Both the position numbers and the translations under genes were made by a program. DNA of 64,000 nucleotides, taken from Diphasiastrum complanatum (lineage: Eukaryota > Streptophyta > Lycopodiopsida > Lycopodiales > Lycopodiaceae). Below, in pieces: positions 12,971 to 25,330 of the stretch. The notes beneath the pieces were generated by a model, which worked only from the letters and a program-made list of their open reading frames with translations, was not told the origin of the DNA and ran no database searches. Position 1 is the first letter of the stretch. Each line of letters begins with the position of its first letter. The stretch spans positions 36,514,035 to 36,578,034 of the forward strand of contig CM055110.1 of NCBI GenBank assembly GCA_029204225.1. The letters run 5' to 3'.

Positions 12971-15775
12971 CCTTATTTACTAGTGGGGACAAAAAAATGC
13001 CTTACTATGACAAAGACCCCACATAATAGAAAAAGTTTTTTAAAAAAAAATGGTGGAAAAGTTGTGAATCTTTCAATGGCCAGGATCTGTGCACATTATG
13101 GACAGTTAATCTAACGGTGAGCAACAATTTGCACTTAAGTGTCCTCTAGTTCTATAAAGAGAGAAATCACACAACCCTATTCACTTCTCCTCATGCTTTC
13201 TTGCTCTCTGTCTCTCTCCCTCATTCTTGCTCTACTGGTGCTCTACCATACGGTGATTGTAATTGAAGAGAAAGCTCGTGAGTGCTATTGGAAAAGCTAT
13301 CGTGGGAATGATAATGCAAACAAAGGTGAGAATGATCTGTGAAATGGTAGCTTGTTGTTTATCAAGAACGTATGTTGTGCTTTATGATTAGGAATGGATG
13401 CTTACTACTTGTTGTGATTACTGTTGTGTAGTAGCAAGTATTAGCTTGCAAAACTGTGTTTGGATACTCTTGCAATCAAGCGCTGCCTCAAGGAGCAGTA
13501 GTGGGCATTCTTACGGGTATTTTTTCAACCTCTGTTGATCTATAATTGGCGCTGGACAACGATCCAGATGTTGGCAGTAATTATCACATTTTAATAGAAA
13601 TATGCCATAGCATGTCTACCATAGATTTCAATGAAATGTATTGTGAAAAAGTACTGATGAATCTCCAAAGAGAACACAATTAAGTTGTATTCTTCATAAA
13701 AGAAAACCTCTCAAATTAGACTTAAAAACAATTTAACTTGATCTCAATGTGTCATTTAGACACTCAAATCATGACTATCATGGTGGTTGATTTCTCTCTC
13801 TTGGTGACTCTTTATCAATAGCTACTAGGATAGCTTCATAGTCACTAGTATAGGAATATGTCTTTGTAATCATATAGTAGTAGAATATAACTCATACTAA
13901 TAAAACACCTAAATGATATGATTCTTTATCATTGCTTCCAAAACAATCAATCAATACCTAAACAAACCATTATCTCATAGCTAGCTTGATTGGTTAACAT
14001 AAGTCCTTGATTAGTGATCTACTTTGTTGTATAGATCACAAAACCATATAACTAAACAATCTATCTTTGATAGTAACTCCTATGAGGTTCCATAATATCC
14101 TAGTTGTCTAAGAACAAGCATGGTGCTAGTGACTATCACAAGAACACCTAGTACTTCTATCTATCCTATTTTAGATTGATATGTTCTTTCTCCATATTGT
14201 GTAACCACTCATATAGATCACCTAGCTAGTGACTCTTATAACTGAACACTAATTGCCAATCATCCAAAATCCCCAATTGTTTTTTTCCTAACCATCTAGA
14301 TGGTTACTATAGTTTTCCATGCATGTCATTATCATAAGTCACTAAATCTCAAGCTTTCATTTACTACAATTTCTACTATATTCAAAATATGTTCTCAACA
14401 GCATAAATGTGGCAATATGTCTATCAACACTTTCTTCTAAGAACTTCAAAATAACTCTTTTATAAAATAAATCAACACAACAGATTGGTACAAATATTTG
14501 AAAATTCAAAAAATATGCGAAATGTGTCTTTCGATGGATGATAAAGTTTTAAAAAATCAATGATAGATGCAATATATACTTCATAGATTTGACATTAGTG
14601 GCTCTTTGGAAAGACTTCTACACTAGTAAAACATAGATTTCTTGCAAATTTAATCTTATTATAACTTGTGTTTGAATCTATATATTACTTCTAAGACCTG
14701 AAAATCATCTTTATCACACAATATCTTGATGAATCCAACTAGAATAAACTAAAATATCTCAACTAGATGTTATGCTTTTTCCTTTTATCTATACATTGAA
14801 TGCGTAATCACATGTCTTTTATCATTGAACATATACATCATCAACTAGATGTTATGCTTTTTTCTTTTATCTATACATAGAATGTTTATTCATGTGTCTT
14901 TTATCATTAAACCAAGGACACCTATGTACATCATCAAAGGGTGTAGTTGTTTGGAAAATCATGTCTACAATCTTTTAGACTTTAAATGATGAAGTGATAT
15001 TATATGTGAACTTGTGACACTTGTAAACATATTGTTTACTTTAAGCAAAATTGTCACTTTATTTAAAAAAGAAAAAATCATTTAATACATTGTAGACATG
15101 ATTATTGTAGACAATTGTGAACATAATTATCTACTTTATCCAAAAGCTGTTCACTTTATTTGAAAAAGAATAAATTATTTGGATATTTCTTTTCAAAAGA
15201 ATTTCACATAATAATGTAAATTCCTCAAATTAAGAATGGTAATTTCAAAACCATTTTCCACTACATAAACTTCACTTTGATTAAGAAAAAAAAAACTTAT
15301 CTTTAAGTAGAATCATATACTTAATTCTTGAAATGACGTAACATACCTAACATGTCAACTTTTTAGCTAGGGAAACATGTGTCGAAACAACAACACAAAA
15401 CATTTTTAAAAAGCTCAAATACAATGAATAAAAGGCATATTTGGCCTATGTTTCAATGAAGTAGCTCATATTTGCTACCCAACTGTCATTGCTAACCTCC
15501 AAAAAACTAGTCACTCGCAAGAATAGGGAGAAATTCCTCATACGTAATCTCAATTACTTAACATGACATGCAACTATGGTTATAAGTCATTAAAACTATA
15601 ACAGTAAGCTTTCTTGTTCAAGAAAATAATTGGATGTGTGAAAATATCCGATCCAAAACATATTTAGATCATAAAGAATCTCTAGCCAATTTTGATCACA
15701 CATCTAGTTTCATCAACAACATAGAAATCACTACTTTATGCATGCTAGAATTCAGAAATGCATCAAGATCTGACC
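12971..15775. other. AT-rich intergenic DNA with minor repeats
   Basis: No gene is recognised. It contains a tandem duplication of about 82 bp at 14761-14912 and a perfect 15-bp inverted repeat (AATCATGTCTACAAT at 14957-14971 and its complement at 15089-15103), which could be an eroded small MITE. Short open frames here lack any family resemblance. Confidence 0.45.
14761..14912. repeat. Tandem duplication, unit about 82 bp
   Basis: The segment beginning AACTAGATGTTATGC at 14761 recurs at 14843 with a handful of substitutions. Two copies only. Confidence 0.8.
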
Positions 15776-16285
15776 TTAACCCATAGATCTCATCCAAAAA
15801 GTGTTGCAAGAGATATGATGACTCGAATGCTTACCATATTTGCCACGGGTGCAAATGTCTCTTTGGTTTGTCTTCACTTTGAAGATCCACTTGCATCCAT
15901 TAGCCTTCTTGTCCTTTGAACGTTCTACCAATGTCCATGTTTCATTCTTCATAAGAGCTTGATACTCAAGATCCATTGCTTGGATCCACTCCACTTTTTT
16001 CCTTGCTTCATCTACACATGTAGGTTCATCAAAAGAGGTTAGAAAACCATAGTTTGTATCACCAACAACTTGCTTACCTTTTTCATCATAAGTGAGCCTC
16101 AAAGGTTGTTTCCTTTGCCTTGATGTCCTCCTTTGCTTTTGATTTAAAGTAGGCCCTTCAACATCAACATCTAAAGTATCATCAATCACATCATGAACAT
16201 CAAGAATGTTAGATCCAATGTCCACACCACCACTTGAAGAAACTTTTGGAAAGTTTCCTTCACAAAAAATGACATCTCTGACCAC
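15776..16285 (-). pseudogene. Ty1/copia integrase-RT linker and truncated RT start
   Basis: A 169-codon frame. It holds the acidic/basic linker between integrase and RT (NQKQRRTSRQRKQPLRL) and then the first RT block: YQALMKNETWTLVE followed by CKWIFKVKTNQ. Homology stops there, and the remaining residues (about 30) are out of frame or unrelated. RT catalytic motifs and RNase H are absent, so no functional polymerase remains. The end point nearly coincides with the region retained in the plus-strand RT fragment at 18271-18627. Confidence 0.75.
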
Positions 16286-17187
16286 TTTCCTTGTTGCAGG
16301 AATGTAAACTTGTAAGCCTTGCTTACCTCACTATAGCCAGCAAACACACATTTTTTTGAAGATGGATCCTCCTTGGTTCTATCATCAAGAGTGAAGTTTA
16401 TATAGCAAATGCATCCAAAAGTTTTGAAAAAGTTGACACTCGGCCTTCTACCAAACAATACTTCAAAAGGGGTTTTTCCATCTAATACCACACTAGGCCA
16501 TCTATTGCATAGAAAATTAGCACACAACAAAGCTTGATCCCAAAAGGATTTAGGAAGATTTGCATCTAACCTCATGGCTTTGGCACCTTCACATAAAGTT
16601 CTATTCTTCCTCTCGACCACTCCATTTCGTTGTGGTGTCCTTGGGCTTGTGTACCCCTGTTTGATCTGATGCTCATCACAAAATTCCTTGAACTTGGTAG
16701 AAATATACTCACCACCATTGTCACTCCTCAAGCACTTGATCTTTGTAGAGAATTGGACCTCCCTTGCAATCTTGAACCTGACAAAGACATCAAACACCTC
16801 ATCTTTGCTCTTTAGTAGATACACCCAACAAAATCTACTAAAATCATCAATGAAAGTCACATACATCTTAGCACCTCCATTGCTAGTTGTAGTAACACCA
16901 TGAATATCTGTATGCATAAGTTGGAAAGGCTTACTTGATCTTGATGTAGACCTCTTGTAAGGTAACCTATGTGATGTTGATAAAGCACATTGCTCACACA
17001 CACAAACATGATTCAAACTTGTTAGGGATTTAGGAAGACCAAATACAACTTGCTTCTTTGCCATCACCTCCAATGACTTGTAATTGAGATGCCCCAATCT
17101 CTTGTGCCACACCTCTTGCATTGACATTTTCTCTTTTTCCATACATCCAACTTGGTTAGCAACAACACAAGCATCCAGTTTGAACAA
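16186..17187 (-). pseudogene. Ty1/copia GAG-pre-integrase and integrase
   Basis: A 333-codon frame. It begins with the GAG-pre-integrase domain (VWHKRLGHLNYKSLEVM, then a CxxC-like pair CEQCALS), then the integrase core: HTDIHG (first Asp), FIDDFSRFCWVYLLKSKDE, SDNGGEY (second Asp), and QRNGVVERKNRT (catalytic Glu). The DDE triad is therefore present. It ends in the C-terminal region FEVLFGRRPSVNFFKTFGC...AGYSE. The last 40 residues leave the family, and the true continuation is in the overlapping frame at 15776-16285. In an active element this enzyme inserts the cDNA; here it is isolated from a working RT. Confidence 0.85.
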
Positions 17188-17193
17188 TTTACC

Positions 17194-17484
17194 TTATGTT
17201 TTACCTTTTGCAATCAATTCATTGTCTTTCTTGATCAAACAAGCATCACCAACAAACTCCACCTTGAATCCCTTTTTAAGTAATTGACTCACACTAAGAA
17301 GGTTATTAGTAATAAAAGGAATGAACAAAACATCTCTCAAATTCACATTCCTATTAGAAAAGAGGAGAATAGGAATTGTGCCAATCCCTTTGATTGAACA
17401 CTCACCATCATTGGTCCCTAAAGTGTGTGATTGATCTCCTAAGCAAGCTTGTGCATTGTTGATGGATTCTAGACTGATTTCCAA
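17194..17484 (-). pseudogene. Ty1/copia protease-to-pre-integrase linker
   Basis: A 96-codon frame with the copia signature LRDVLFIPFITNNLLSVSQL and FKVEFVGDACLIKKDN, the segment that normally joins the aspartic protease to the GAG-pre-integrase domain. It lies just upstream (minus sense) of the integrase frame and belongs with it. Confidence 0.8.
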
Positions 17485-17763
17485 GATCTAGCAAGGCATA
17501 GAGGCAAAGATGGATGCATTTGTTGATGACCAAAGTACATACACATGAGAGGAAGTGCTTCTTGAAAAAACTAAGTAAAATTAGGCTCCTCTCCTTGGGT
17601 AGAGAGAGAATATAACTAATTCAACTCGGGTAGAGAGAGAAGATTGAACAACCAAGTCTCACCATACAAAGATTGACTCAAAAACTCAACTGACATAATG
17701 ATCATAAGGAGAAGTACATATAGAGTTTGTGGAGATCCCTCCTTGCATGCTATTGGACCCTAA

Positions 17764-18112
17764 TCATAGGCTCTTCTTGTCACCTTCAAATGCCATCAAA
17801 GATGAGTAGTACTCCTTGTGATATGTCATATTTGATGTAGCTCCACTATCAATCCACCAAGGATCAATGTCTCCATGATTAGCCAACAAACAAGATAAAG
17901 CACATTTCGATCTCTTATAAGGTAACCTATGTGACTTAGATAAAGCACGTTGCTCACAAACATGATTCAAGCTTGTAAGAGAAGACAAACCATCACCACC
18001 AATCACTTGTAGTTGAGATGTCCCAACCTCTTGTGCCATACCTCTTGCATTGACATTTGCTCTTTTGCCATGCATCCAACTTGGTTAGCAACAACACAAG
18101 TGTAGAACAAAT
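17764..18112 (-). pseudogene. Ty1/copia protease fragment preceded by a duplicated pre-integrase piece
   Basis: The minus strand reads a degenerate second copy of the pre-integrase region (SLTSLNHVCEQRALSKSHR; compare SLTSLNHVCVCEQCALST at 17.0 kb). It then passes directly into the protease active-site block WWIDSGATSNMT with the catalytic DSG. In an intact element the protease precedes the pre-integrase domain, so this order shows a local duplication or recombination of about 200 bp. Confidence 0.75.
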
Positions 18113-18270
18113 GATCAAACAAATCTTGATTCTACTAACAAAATGTGTAGTTTACTTGACAAAGGATGAGAAAGAAACAAACGCAAACTTGAAACATTTC
18201 TATTCGTGACCAACTCGAAAGATTCGCGAAAAATTCTTGAAAGATTCACGAAATCTATCTTGTCTATCTT

Positions 18271-18627
18271 TTGTCACATTTGATCAAAGGTAGATCTTCC
18301 TCCTTTGTGCATTTGAGCTCCAATAATAATCTCTTGATTGATAGCACTTCTTTTGTTGTTGTAGTCAGCCTTACAATGGATGTTAAGTTTGAAGCTCTAA
18401 TGAAGAACAATACATGGAGGTTGGTGAAGCTACCAAAGGGCAAGAAGGCACTAGGATGCAAATGGATCTTCAAGGTGAAGACCAACCAAGATGGATCAAT
18501 CAACACGTACAAAGCAAGATCGGTGGCAAAGGGATATGCTCAACAATATAGCCTTGACTATGATGAGACCTTTGCACTCATGGCAAACATGAAGCATTCA
18601 AATCCTTATCTCACTTGCTACCATTAG
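18271..18627 (+). pseudogene. Ty1/copia reverse transcriptase fragment, opposite strand
   Basis: A plus-strand frame with the first RT block (FEALMKNNTWRLVKLP, CKWIFKVKTNQDGSINTYKA, then VAKGYAQQYSLDYDETFA), followed by loss of homology after about residue 110. It is in the opposite orientation to the neighbouring copia pieces and similar to them, so it may be an inverted fragment of the same or a related copy. Catalytic YVDD is absent. Confidence 0.8.
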
Positions 18628-21168
18628 GAGAAATATGAGCTCAAAAGTGATCCTTTAAGAAGTTTGACTTTAAAGAGAGAAGGAAAACCAACAACATTTA
18701 AAAGACATTTATTGAGTTTCCGATGTTGCCCACCATGTAACTAGTATGATTACCTTTAGCAAGCCTACGTTTTGAAGTCTTTCCAACCCTTCATAGATAA
18801 TTTTTCTTTCCGTAAAAATGCATTTTTTGTTTTAGGCTTTCTAACTAAAAGGTGATTAATCTTGCAATCCTTATAGCACCCTTCAAATTGCATGTAACCT
18901 TTAATACTAAAAGATGCTTCTATTCACACCTTTCACCAAGAAAATACATATTTGCCCTTCAAAACACAGGTCTAAACTTGAGACATTAACTGCTTTTGGC
19001 ATCAACTGCTTGAGACATTAACTGCTCTTGGCATCAGCTACTTGAGACATTAACTACTTGAGGACAAATGAATTTTGAATTTTAAAATGTTGTTGTCAAA
19101 TATGGAATAGGAGATACCTCAAGAGAATCTTTAATCTTGCAAAAAATTTCATCTTGTAAAACCTTGTATTTTGTTCCTAGTATCAATTTTGAAACAATAA
19201 AAAAGTTTCTTTTTCATGTTGTGCTTCTTATGGAATGTACCTCATTTTTTAAAAAGAATACAAAAGCAATAGAAAATACTGATGTTCTTATCAAATATTT
19301 GAGAAAACATAACTTTAGGCATGTCAATTTGTGGATAGATGGATCAATTTATCTTGAAGATCCAAATATTGGAATATGCCCTTATTTCAAATATATTAGT
19401 AAGCTCATTAGATTCATATGTGATGAATATAGTGGTTTACTTGGATACTAACAAATATTGCAAAAATTTGATGCTTGATCAACAATTACAATGTGCCAAT
19501 CAAAGAAAAACTTTTGAATCAACAATGATTAAAATACAAAATAATAGATATATATCTATCATAAATTACAATTGTTGTTTGTTGTATCTGTTATGTATGT
19601 TAGATATTTTTTAATTGACTTCTGGATTAAGAATGTGTTACGTCTTGCAAATCATGTTTGATAGCAAATAATCACCTCAATTGTGTTCTATCTTGCAGAT
19701 CATATTTGTGTTTTTTCATGCAGAATGTTTATTTATTTTTGACAAAGAGGCACATTCGACATTATGGGAGCAACCTAAGCCTTCACAATGTTTGGGAGGA
19801 GACTCAAAATTTATGGATGTGCAAGAGGCAGCTATGCTCAAGATGGAATTCATGTAAATATACCCAAGTATTACTAGTTGCTTTTGATAAATATTTTTTA
19901 GAAAAACAAGATAATTTCAAGAGTATGCAAGAGATTATTAGTCCTCATAATATGATCTTGAATAATGGACGCCACAACGTATCACATCATGTTTTCAAAT
20001 AAACAATCTAGTTCTCTCCTTGTCCTAGGGCTCATTTTCAGTGCAATTGATTCTTGGAATGGAAATGTGATCTCCCTCCCCACTTCCAGGATTGGAGCCT
20101 GACGAAACTACCTCCCTAAAAACTTTTCGAGTGCAAACAAACATAATTGCTCACAAGATCTAATTTTTATACCCAAATATTCCATGAAATGTAGTACAAA
20201 TCCAGTTCAATGTTTTACGAGTCTCCAAAGCCTCAGTCATACTGCTGAACAAAAAAGAGTTAGAACCGATATATTTTCTCTTATCATACAATCAAGTGTA
20301 AAGAGGTAAAGCCTCCATGAACAAAATTGATTCTTCCTCTATGAGTGACAACCATAGATGCTCGTTCCAAAACAAAATGCAGTTAGGAATGATGTTCCAT
20401 TTCGGAAAGTCACCTAAAAGAATAACATTTTTTTCTTGAACTGTAATTTTTTCTAAGATTAATTAAGTTAGGGAATGGCGTTGTTTAGACTGTTAAAAAA
20501 TGAAAAACTTCATTCATAGCTTACATTTTGAAGGGGAGTAATCCCTGTAGCATTCAAAAGAATACTGATTCAAACAATATAAACAAGTAACTTTTCCCAA
20601 AAATATTATTGAATGTTTATTCAAAAACATCTTTTCCCCCAAGAAGAGTAATATATTTTTCTCCCTGAATTATGTTATCATGCACTCATCCAAGTACTTC
20701 ATATAATGTGAGCAGCAAGAGGGTAAATTCAGCCTTTCAGAAATGGACAATGACTAAAAAGACTAATCTTTTGAATGACATGCTAGTCAAAGCAAACTAT
20801 CACCAAAACACATTTTAGAGCTGAACTGAACCAATCAAAACCAGGTAAGATTTTGCAAGTGTAGGAATTTGAAATTGGGACATTCTGCTTAAAAAAATGT
20901 GATAATCATGTGAAAGAAATAGGGAAATGTGATTTCGAAAATGAATATGCAAAAAGGACTTTTCGTCTAAGGCAAAAAAAAATTAATCTAGGTTCCGCAT
21001 GTACGGATCCCATTTGTTCCATCCATATGGAACAGGTATCCATGATGACAACTATTCATGACTAAACAAATCACTCTCAAAGGATAAACTAATCGCCAGT
21101 TTTGAATTTTAAGAGAGAAAATTTGTATCTTTCTCGAAGTATCATTGCCTCAATTGCTCCCTTATGAC
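18628..21168. other. AT-rich DNA with unrecognised coding-like pieces
   Basis: Three plus-strand open frames (19137-19451, 19339-19614, 19658-20002) have some protein-like stretches (KYLRKHNFRHVNLWIDGS; HNVWEETQNLWMCKRQLCS) but I recognise no domain. They could be fragments of a decayed DNA transposon. The rest is featureless. Confidence 0.3.
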
Positions 21169-21522
21169 CTATAATGGAAAATTCTCTGAGTCCCTCAACT
21201 GTAATTTCCAAGACCAATGGTCTCCCGCATTTTCAGCAACTCGTGTGTCTAGCAAGGCCTGCACAACATCTGCTCCCACAACTGGAGTTCCATCAAAATC
21301 AACAGCCAGCATTAAAACCATTTCCTCTTCATTTGGTTCATATGGTTTTTCACCACCTGCAGCTTCAATATCAAAACCTAGTTCCACAGTCCTCTCAGAA
21401 TTCCCACTTGCAGTTTCCCTTTCTTTTCCTGTCAAGCTCAGTAGCCTTGTCCTGTCCAACCCCCCTTTTAGTACTCCAAGCAACATTCTTTGACCGATAA
21501 GCGGCACTGGCTTAGCTCCGGT
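21169..21522 (-). CDS. Probable last exon of an unrecognised gene
   Basis: The minus strand shows a good splice acceptor (pyrimidine-rich tract ending in CAG at 21525-21523) followed by 117 open codons and a TAG stop at 21169-21171. The sequence is balanced and protein-like (LIGQRMLLGVLKGGLDRTRL; EEEMVLMLAVDFDGTPVVG; DHWSWKLQLRDSENFP) and has higher GC than its flanks, unlike the decayed transposons around it. I do not recognise the family. No upstream exon could be found in the next 1.5 kb, so the preceding intron is long or the upstream part has been lost. No Met near the 5' edge lies before the splice site in a natural context, which supports an internal start to this exon. A gene fragment captured by a transposon is the alternative. 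Confidence 0.5.
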   Translation of the reverse strand, partial: TGAKPVPLIGQRMLLGVLKGGLDRTRLLSLTGKERETASGNSERTVELGFDIEAAGGEKPYEPNEEEMVLMLAVDFDGTPVVGADVVQALLDTRVAENAGDHWSWKLQLRDSENFPL

Positions 21523-23431
21523 CTGAGCCAAAAGACAAACTTACTTAGGGAATGGCAATATTAGGTTGAAGTACTCAAGAATGAGGCAAAGACAAACAAC
21601 ACTAGGATCCACTGATGTCACTTCAAAACAAAACGCATCTATGATCCTTTCAAGTCTTATGCAAATATATAGCTTGAATGGCCACTGAGTTGAAAATACT
21701 TAGACAAGCTCTGAAAAACTTAAGCTATGGAAACTGAACAAGCTACATGAGTTACTATTCCTTTTAGTATGACCCACAAAAAATCTGATATATTCATTCT
21801 CTATCAAATCACATAAGCTAAATACAACTTATTTAAAAGTGAACTGGTCAAAAACAGTTCTCAATAAAAAGTAGAAAAATATTTGTTGTTTCAAGCCTTT
21901 ATTATATTTAAATAGTCAATCACAAGGTAACACAAAAATTGTACAACCAGTTGAGCAATAAAACAAGAATCTTTGGAAACATGAGATGCAAAGAAGAATG
22001 CTGATATGCTATTGAAATTTTCAAATCAGGTGGACAGCTTGGTTGTGCATAGATAAGCTTTGAATCACACAGTTCTTACTTGGTGACTTGCTGTTATGAC
22101 ATAGACATTGAGATTACAGATAATACATGTGGGCGCCTATCATTCAAGATTTACCATCTCTTTTAAGTTGATTGTGCTTCTGAACATAACTACGTGAGTA
22201 GTACTTCAATCATTTGTAAATACAGATTGCCATGTTTGCAGCATATTGCTGATTGTCTGTGACCTACAACATCCACAATCATTTGAGGCAGCTGTGAATG
22301 TTTCTCTCCTCATTATCATTGCTGATTACTGTCTTGCAGGTTTGTGAGTACTTGACGGGCTGATCGTGGTCCACTATGACCAAGAAATCAATTGACATTA
22401 CCTAATGTCCATGTACTTGTCCATTTTTCCAAACATTTGGATAACGGCAGTCAATAGATCCTGAGCATTTATTTGAAGCTTATCTTGCATATTTGTCATC
22501 GGCATTTACTAAATTTTGGTGACTGTTCCACAATAGAACAATTACTGTATGTTTCAGCACAACAACACAAAATTTCAGTCTAAATTTGCCTCTACAACAG
22601 GGCTTGCTCTTCTTCTTGACATTCTACTGAAATGTTTTTTTTCACCTATTGCATGTTGACATTTGGTGCAAAAGACTAAGATTGTTATCAATATATTTGG
22701 AGATTTTCCAGATATGGCCTTTTTCTGGATATCAATGGGCTGACTCAGATGGATGATCATACTTCTATGAGTTATGGATCTACAGGTTATTTTGGTTATT
22801 ATATGTCCCAAATGTTTATCTCATGACTCTGTGGGTTATCCCAGTTTCAGTCCCAATTGCAGTTACAGTTGTGGTTACTTTCAACTTCATTAGAAACTAT
22901 TGACTCATCCATGCCCTACATTCAGTTGTCAGCCAACTATTTCATCTTGTGGTCCAATTGTTTCTCATTCAGTCCCCATGCGGAAAATATTGGAGGTACT
23001 GGCTACTCATACACAGTCTGCATTGGCGGTTCCATATGCACATTGCATAGCATAGTGTCAGTTATCCTTCATCCAGCTGAGTCTTACTCGTTCCATTTTC
23101 TGCTCCATGTGCTTCTACTTCTGAGCCTTGTGGGAAAAACTCCATACATCTACTCGTACAGAATTGACATTGTCAAAAACACATGTACACCACAGTCCCC
23201 ACACTTCCTCAACCATTAGCATTTCTGTGACTGCCACCAGGGCAAATGAATTTTTTTTAATGGCTAATGGGATTCAGGGTGGATACAGATTGGCCAGACA
23301 AATTTCTTTTTGGGAAATGCTTTCTATCACCTGAAAATAATTTGGGATAGAATGTCACCTTACAGCTACTAATTTTTTTTCATAATTATGTATACTATTT
23401 CACATATCTAGGATTAATTAATTAATAAGAG
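21523..23431. other. Possible intron or intergenic DNA, nothing recognised
   Basis: No convincing exon is seen. 22720-23220 is somewhat richer in GC, and broken frames on the plus strand are rich in Ser/Tyr/Cys, but there are many stops and no recognised domain. Confidence 0.35.
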
Positions 23432-23515
23432 GAACCGTACCACGGTTCATGAACCGTGGTACGGTTCACCCCACAGTTCTCAGGACCCATGGTTCTGAGA
23501 ACCATGGCTTCTATG
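23432..23515. repeat. Solo terminal arm of the ACCGTGGT palindrome MITE family
   Basis: 23432-23467 is a perfect 36-bp palindrome built on GAACCGTACCACGGTTCA and its complement. It is followed by CCACAGTTCTCAGGACC and a terminal TTCTATG at 23509-23515. The same arrangement forms the right arm of the complete MITE at 44737-45310, and both are preceded by TTAATTAATTAAT. A matching left arm was not found, so this is a truncated copy. Confidence 0.75.
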
Positions 23516-24375
23516 CATATAATATTGAAGAAAAATCTCTCCATCTGCAATATCCAGCCGCAGAGTACATAGACATGATATACAGCTACAGCATAGACAT
23601 GTACATGTATAAGCAGTTGGGTGCCAAGTACATACTATTGTTTGCCGGGTATTGGCATTTTAACAGGTTCTCAACCCGGGTATTCTAGTGACACGGGAAC
23701 ATGGGAGCATGGCTTTTCAGATGTACCACGCATTCCCAGACCTACTCTGGTTGGATCCTGCTGATCTTTTCAAGTGGAGTTTGGATCAACTTTTTTGTCT
23801 CTTTTCAGGTTGAAGGAGGGCGCCCAAAAGAGATCTTCGAGGAGCAATTTTTGGCACCCAAAAATCAGAATCTCAAATCTGATTTTTATGCAACCAGTTT
23901 TTAGCAAGTTTTGTTTGGAGGAGGGCTCCCAAAAATCTGCTACTGATTTTTGGTTGTGGTGTCTCCTTATCTTGCTGTTTTTGTTTTCATGTTTGCATTT
24001 GTGTAGGAGGGCGCCCAAAAATCAGTAAACCCTATTCAGGGTTAGGTCAACTTGTGGCTGGAAATTTGCAGATTCTCAGCAAGCAGTAGGGCGCTTTCAA
24101 CAGCCCTATTGGAGTGTGTGTTGATCACACTATTTGGCTTCCCTATTGGGTTTTGGTGTAGGCTTCAATCGAAGCTAACCTAATTTTCAAGAAGTTGGTT
24201 TTTTTGTGCAGAAAGACAGCCATCTATCCATTATCTTTTGGGCACTTTGGTTGCAGATTGAAAGACATCTTGTGCTCCTACTTCAGCTCTTTGTTTGCTG
24301 CAAATTTTTGAGTAGATTTGGTTGTGGAAAGGCTCTCTTTCCTATCTACTACAAGCTGAAATTTTGTTGGAGGTA
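23516..24375. other. Leader or LTR-derived region upstream of copia gag
   Basis: Non-coding sequence between the MITE arm and the copia gag start. It includes repeated GGGCGCCCAAAA motifs (around 23819, 23926, 24009). A 5' LTR and primer-binding site should lie here but I could not define them, because no 3' LTR survives for comparison. Confidence 0.35.
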
Positions 24376-25330
24376 ATGGCTAAAGGATCGGAAGCTATCG
24401 GTTCTTTGTTCAGTGAAGATCGGTTGGATGGCACAAACTACTCCTTGTGGAGTTACATGATGAAGAATCTTCTCATAGCGAAAGGGCTGTGGAATCTGGT
24501 CAATGGTGATGAGGAAAGGCCTCCGTCTTTAACACCTCCTACACCTCGTGGATCATCATCATCAACATCATCTTCTACATCTTCGGAAGAACAAAAAAAG
24601 TGGGATAGAAGGGATGCACAAGCACATTCTATAGCTACTGTTGTTGTGAAAAGATCTATCTTATCTCATATTAGGTCTTGTAAGACATCTAAAAGTGCGT
24701 GGGATACACTTTATACTATGTATAGAGTCAAAAATCCAGCAAGAGTGGTGTATCTCAGAAACCAACTTCCTTTGTTGAGGATGCAAGAAGGGGATCAAGT
24801 GACCAATCACTTGACGAAGATCAAGGATCTTCGTGAGGATTGAGGATGCTCAATTTGTTTCCATTACTCTCAACTCATTACCTTCATCTTATCTTCCATT
24901 TGTTTCATCTTTGAGTATCTCTCTTAGGGGACAACAACTCTCCTTTGATGAACTTGTTGGGCAACTTCTTCAAGAGGAGCAGACGAGGCAAAACTTTGCG
25001 GGTGACACTCAACAAGATCAAGCTTTCTTCACGAAAGGCAAGGGCAAAGGCAAGTCAAAAGGAAAGGGGAAGCCTCTTTCCAAGGATGAGCAAAAGCCCA
25101 TTGGAGGTCAAAATGTCAACACTCAAAAGGAGAAAGGGAAGTGCCATTATTGCAAAAGGTATGGGCACTTCATTAAGGATTGTAAGAAGAAGCCTGCGAA
25201 AGAGGAGAGTAAAGGAATTGATACTAGTGCTTCACTTGCTACTTTGGAGCAAGAGCTTGAAGCTAGTGGTGATCTCTTCAACCAAGACTATGCTTTTGTG
25301 TCTAATATTGCTTTTACTAGTACTTCTACA
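24376..25330 (+). pseudogene. Ty1/copia gag with CCHC zinc knuckle
   Basis: The start is ATG at 24376 (MAKGSEAIG). It reads the copia gag (UBN2-like) region DGTNYSLWSYMMKNLLIAKG and then RNQLPLLRMQEGDQVTNHL in one frame up to about 24840. It continues one frame over from 24833 (LSFDELVGQLLQEEQTRQNF), so a frameshift splits gag near 24835. A lysine-rich stretch follows and then the knuckle CHYCKRYGHFIKDC (25142-25183), a CX2CX4HX4C nucleic-acid-binding motif. In the family gag packages the element RNA into virus-like particles in the cytoplasm. Confidence 0.85.

Larger units (their letters stand above)
15776..18112 (-). mobile_element. Rearranged Ty1/copia retrotransposon
   Basis: On the minus strand the order is protease, GAG-pre-integrase, integrase, then the start of reverse transcriptase, which is the Ty1/copia order. 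The copy is rearranged. A second, partial copy of the pre-integrase region (about 17890-18112) lies upstream of the protease, and the RT is cut off after its first block (KWIFKVKTNQ) near 15865. No LTRs were recognised. Confidence 0.8.

Noticed and set aside
13654-13673. Hammerhead-ribozyme-like CTGATGA with a short TCTC/GAGA stem
   Set aside because: The conserved GAAA after stem II is not present in the right place and stems I and III could not be formed; Naiad/Chlamys elements are also reported to lack canonical hammerheads.
22857-23219. Ser/Tyr/Cys-rich plus-strand frame as a gene
   Set aside because: No domain, no splice context and no conserved pattern; alternative frames look equally plausible, so no call was made.
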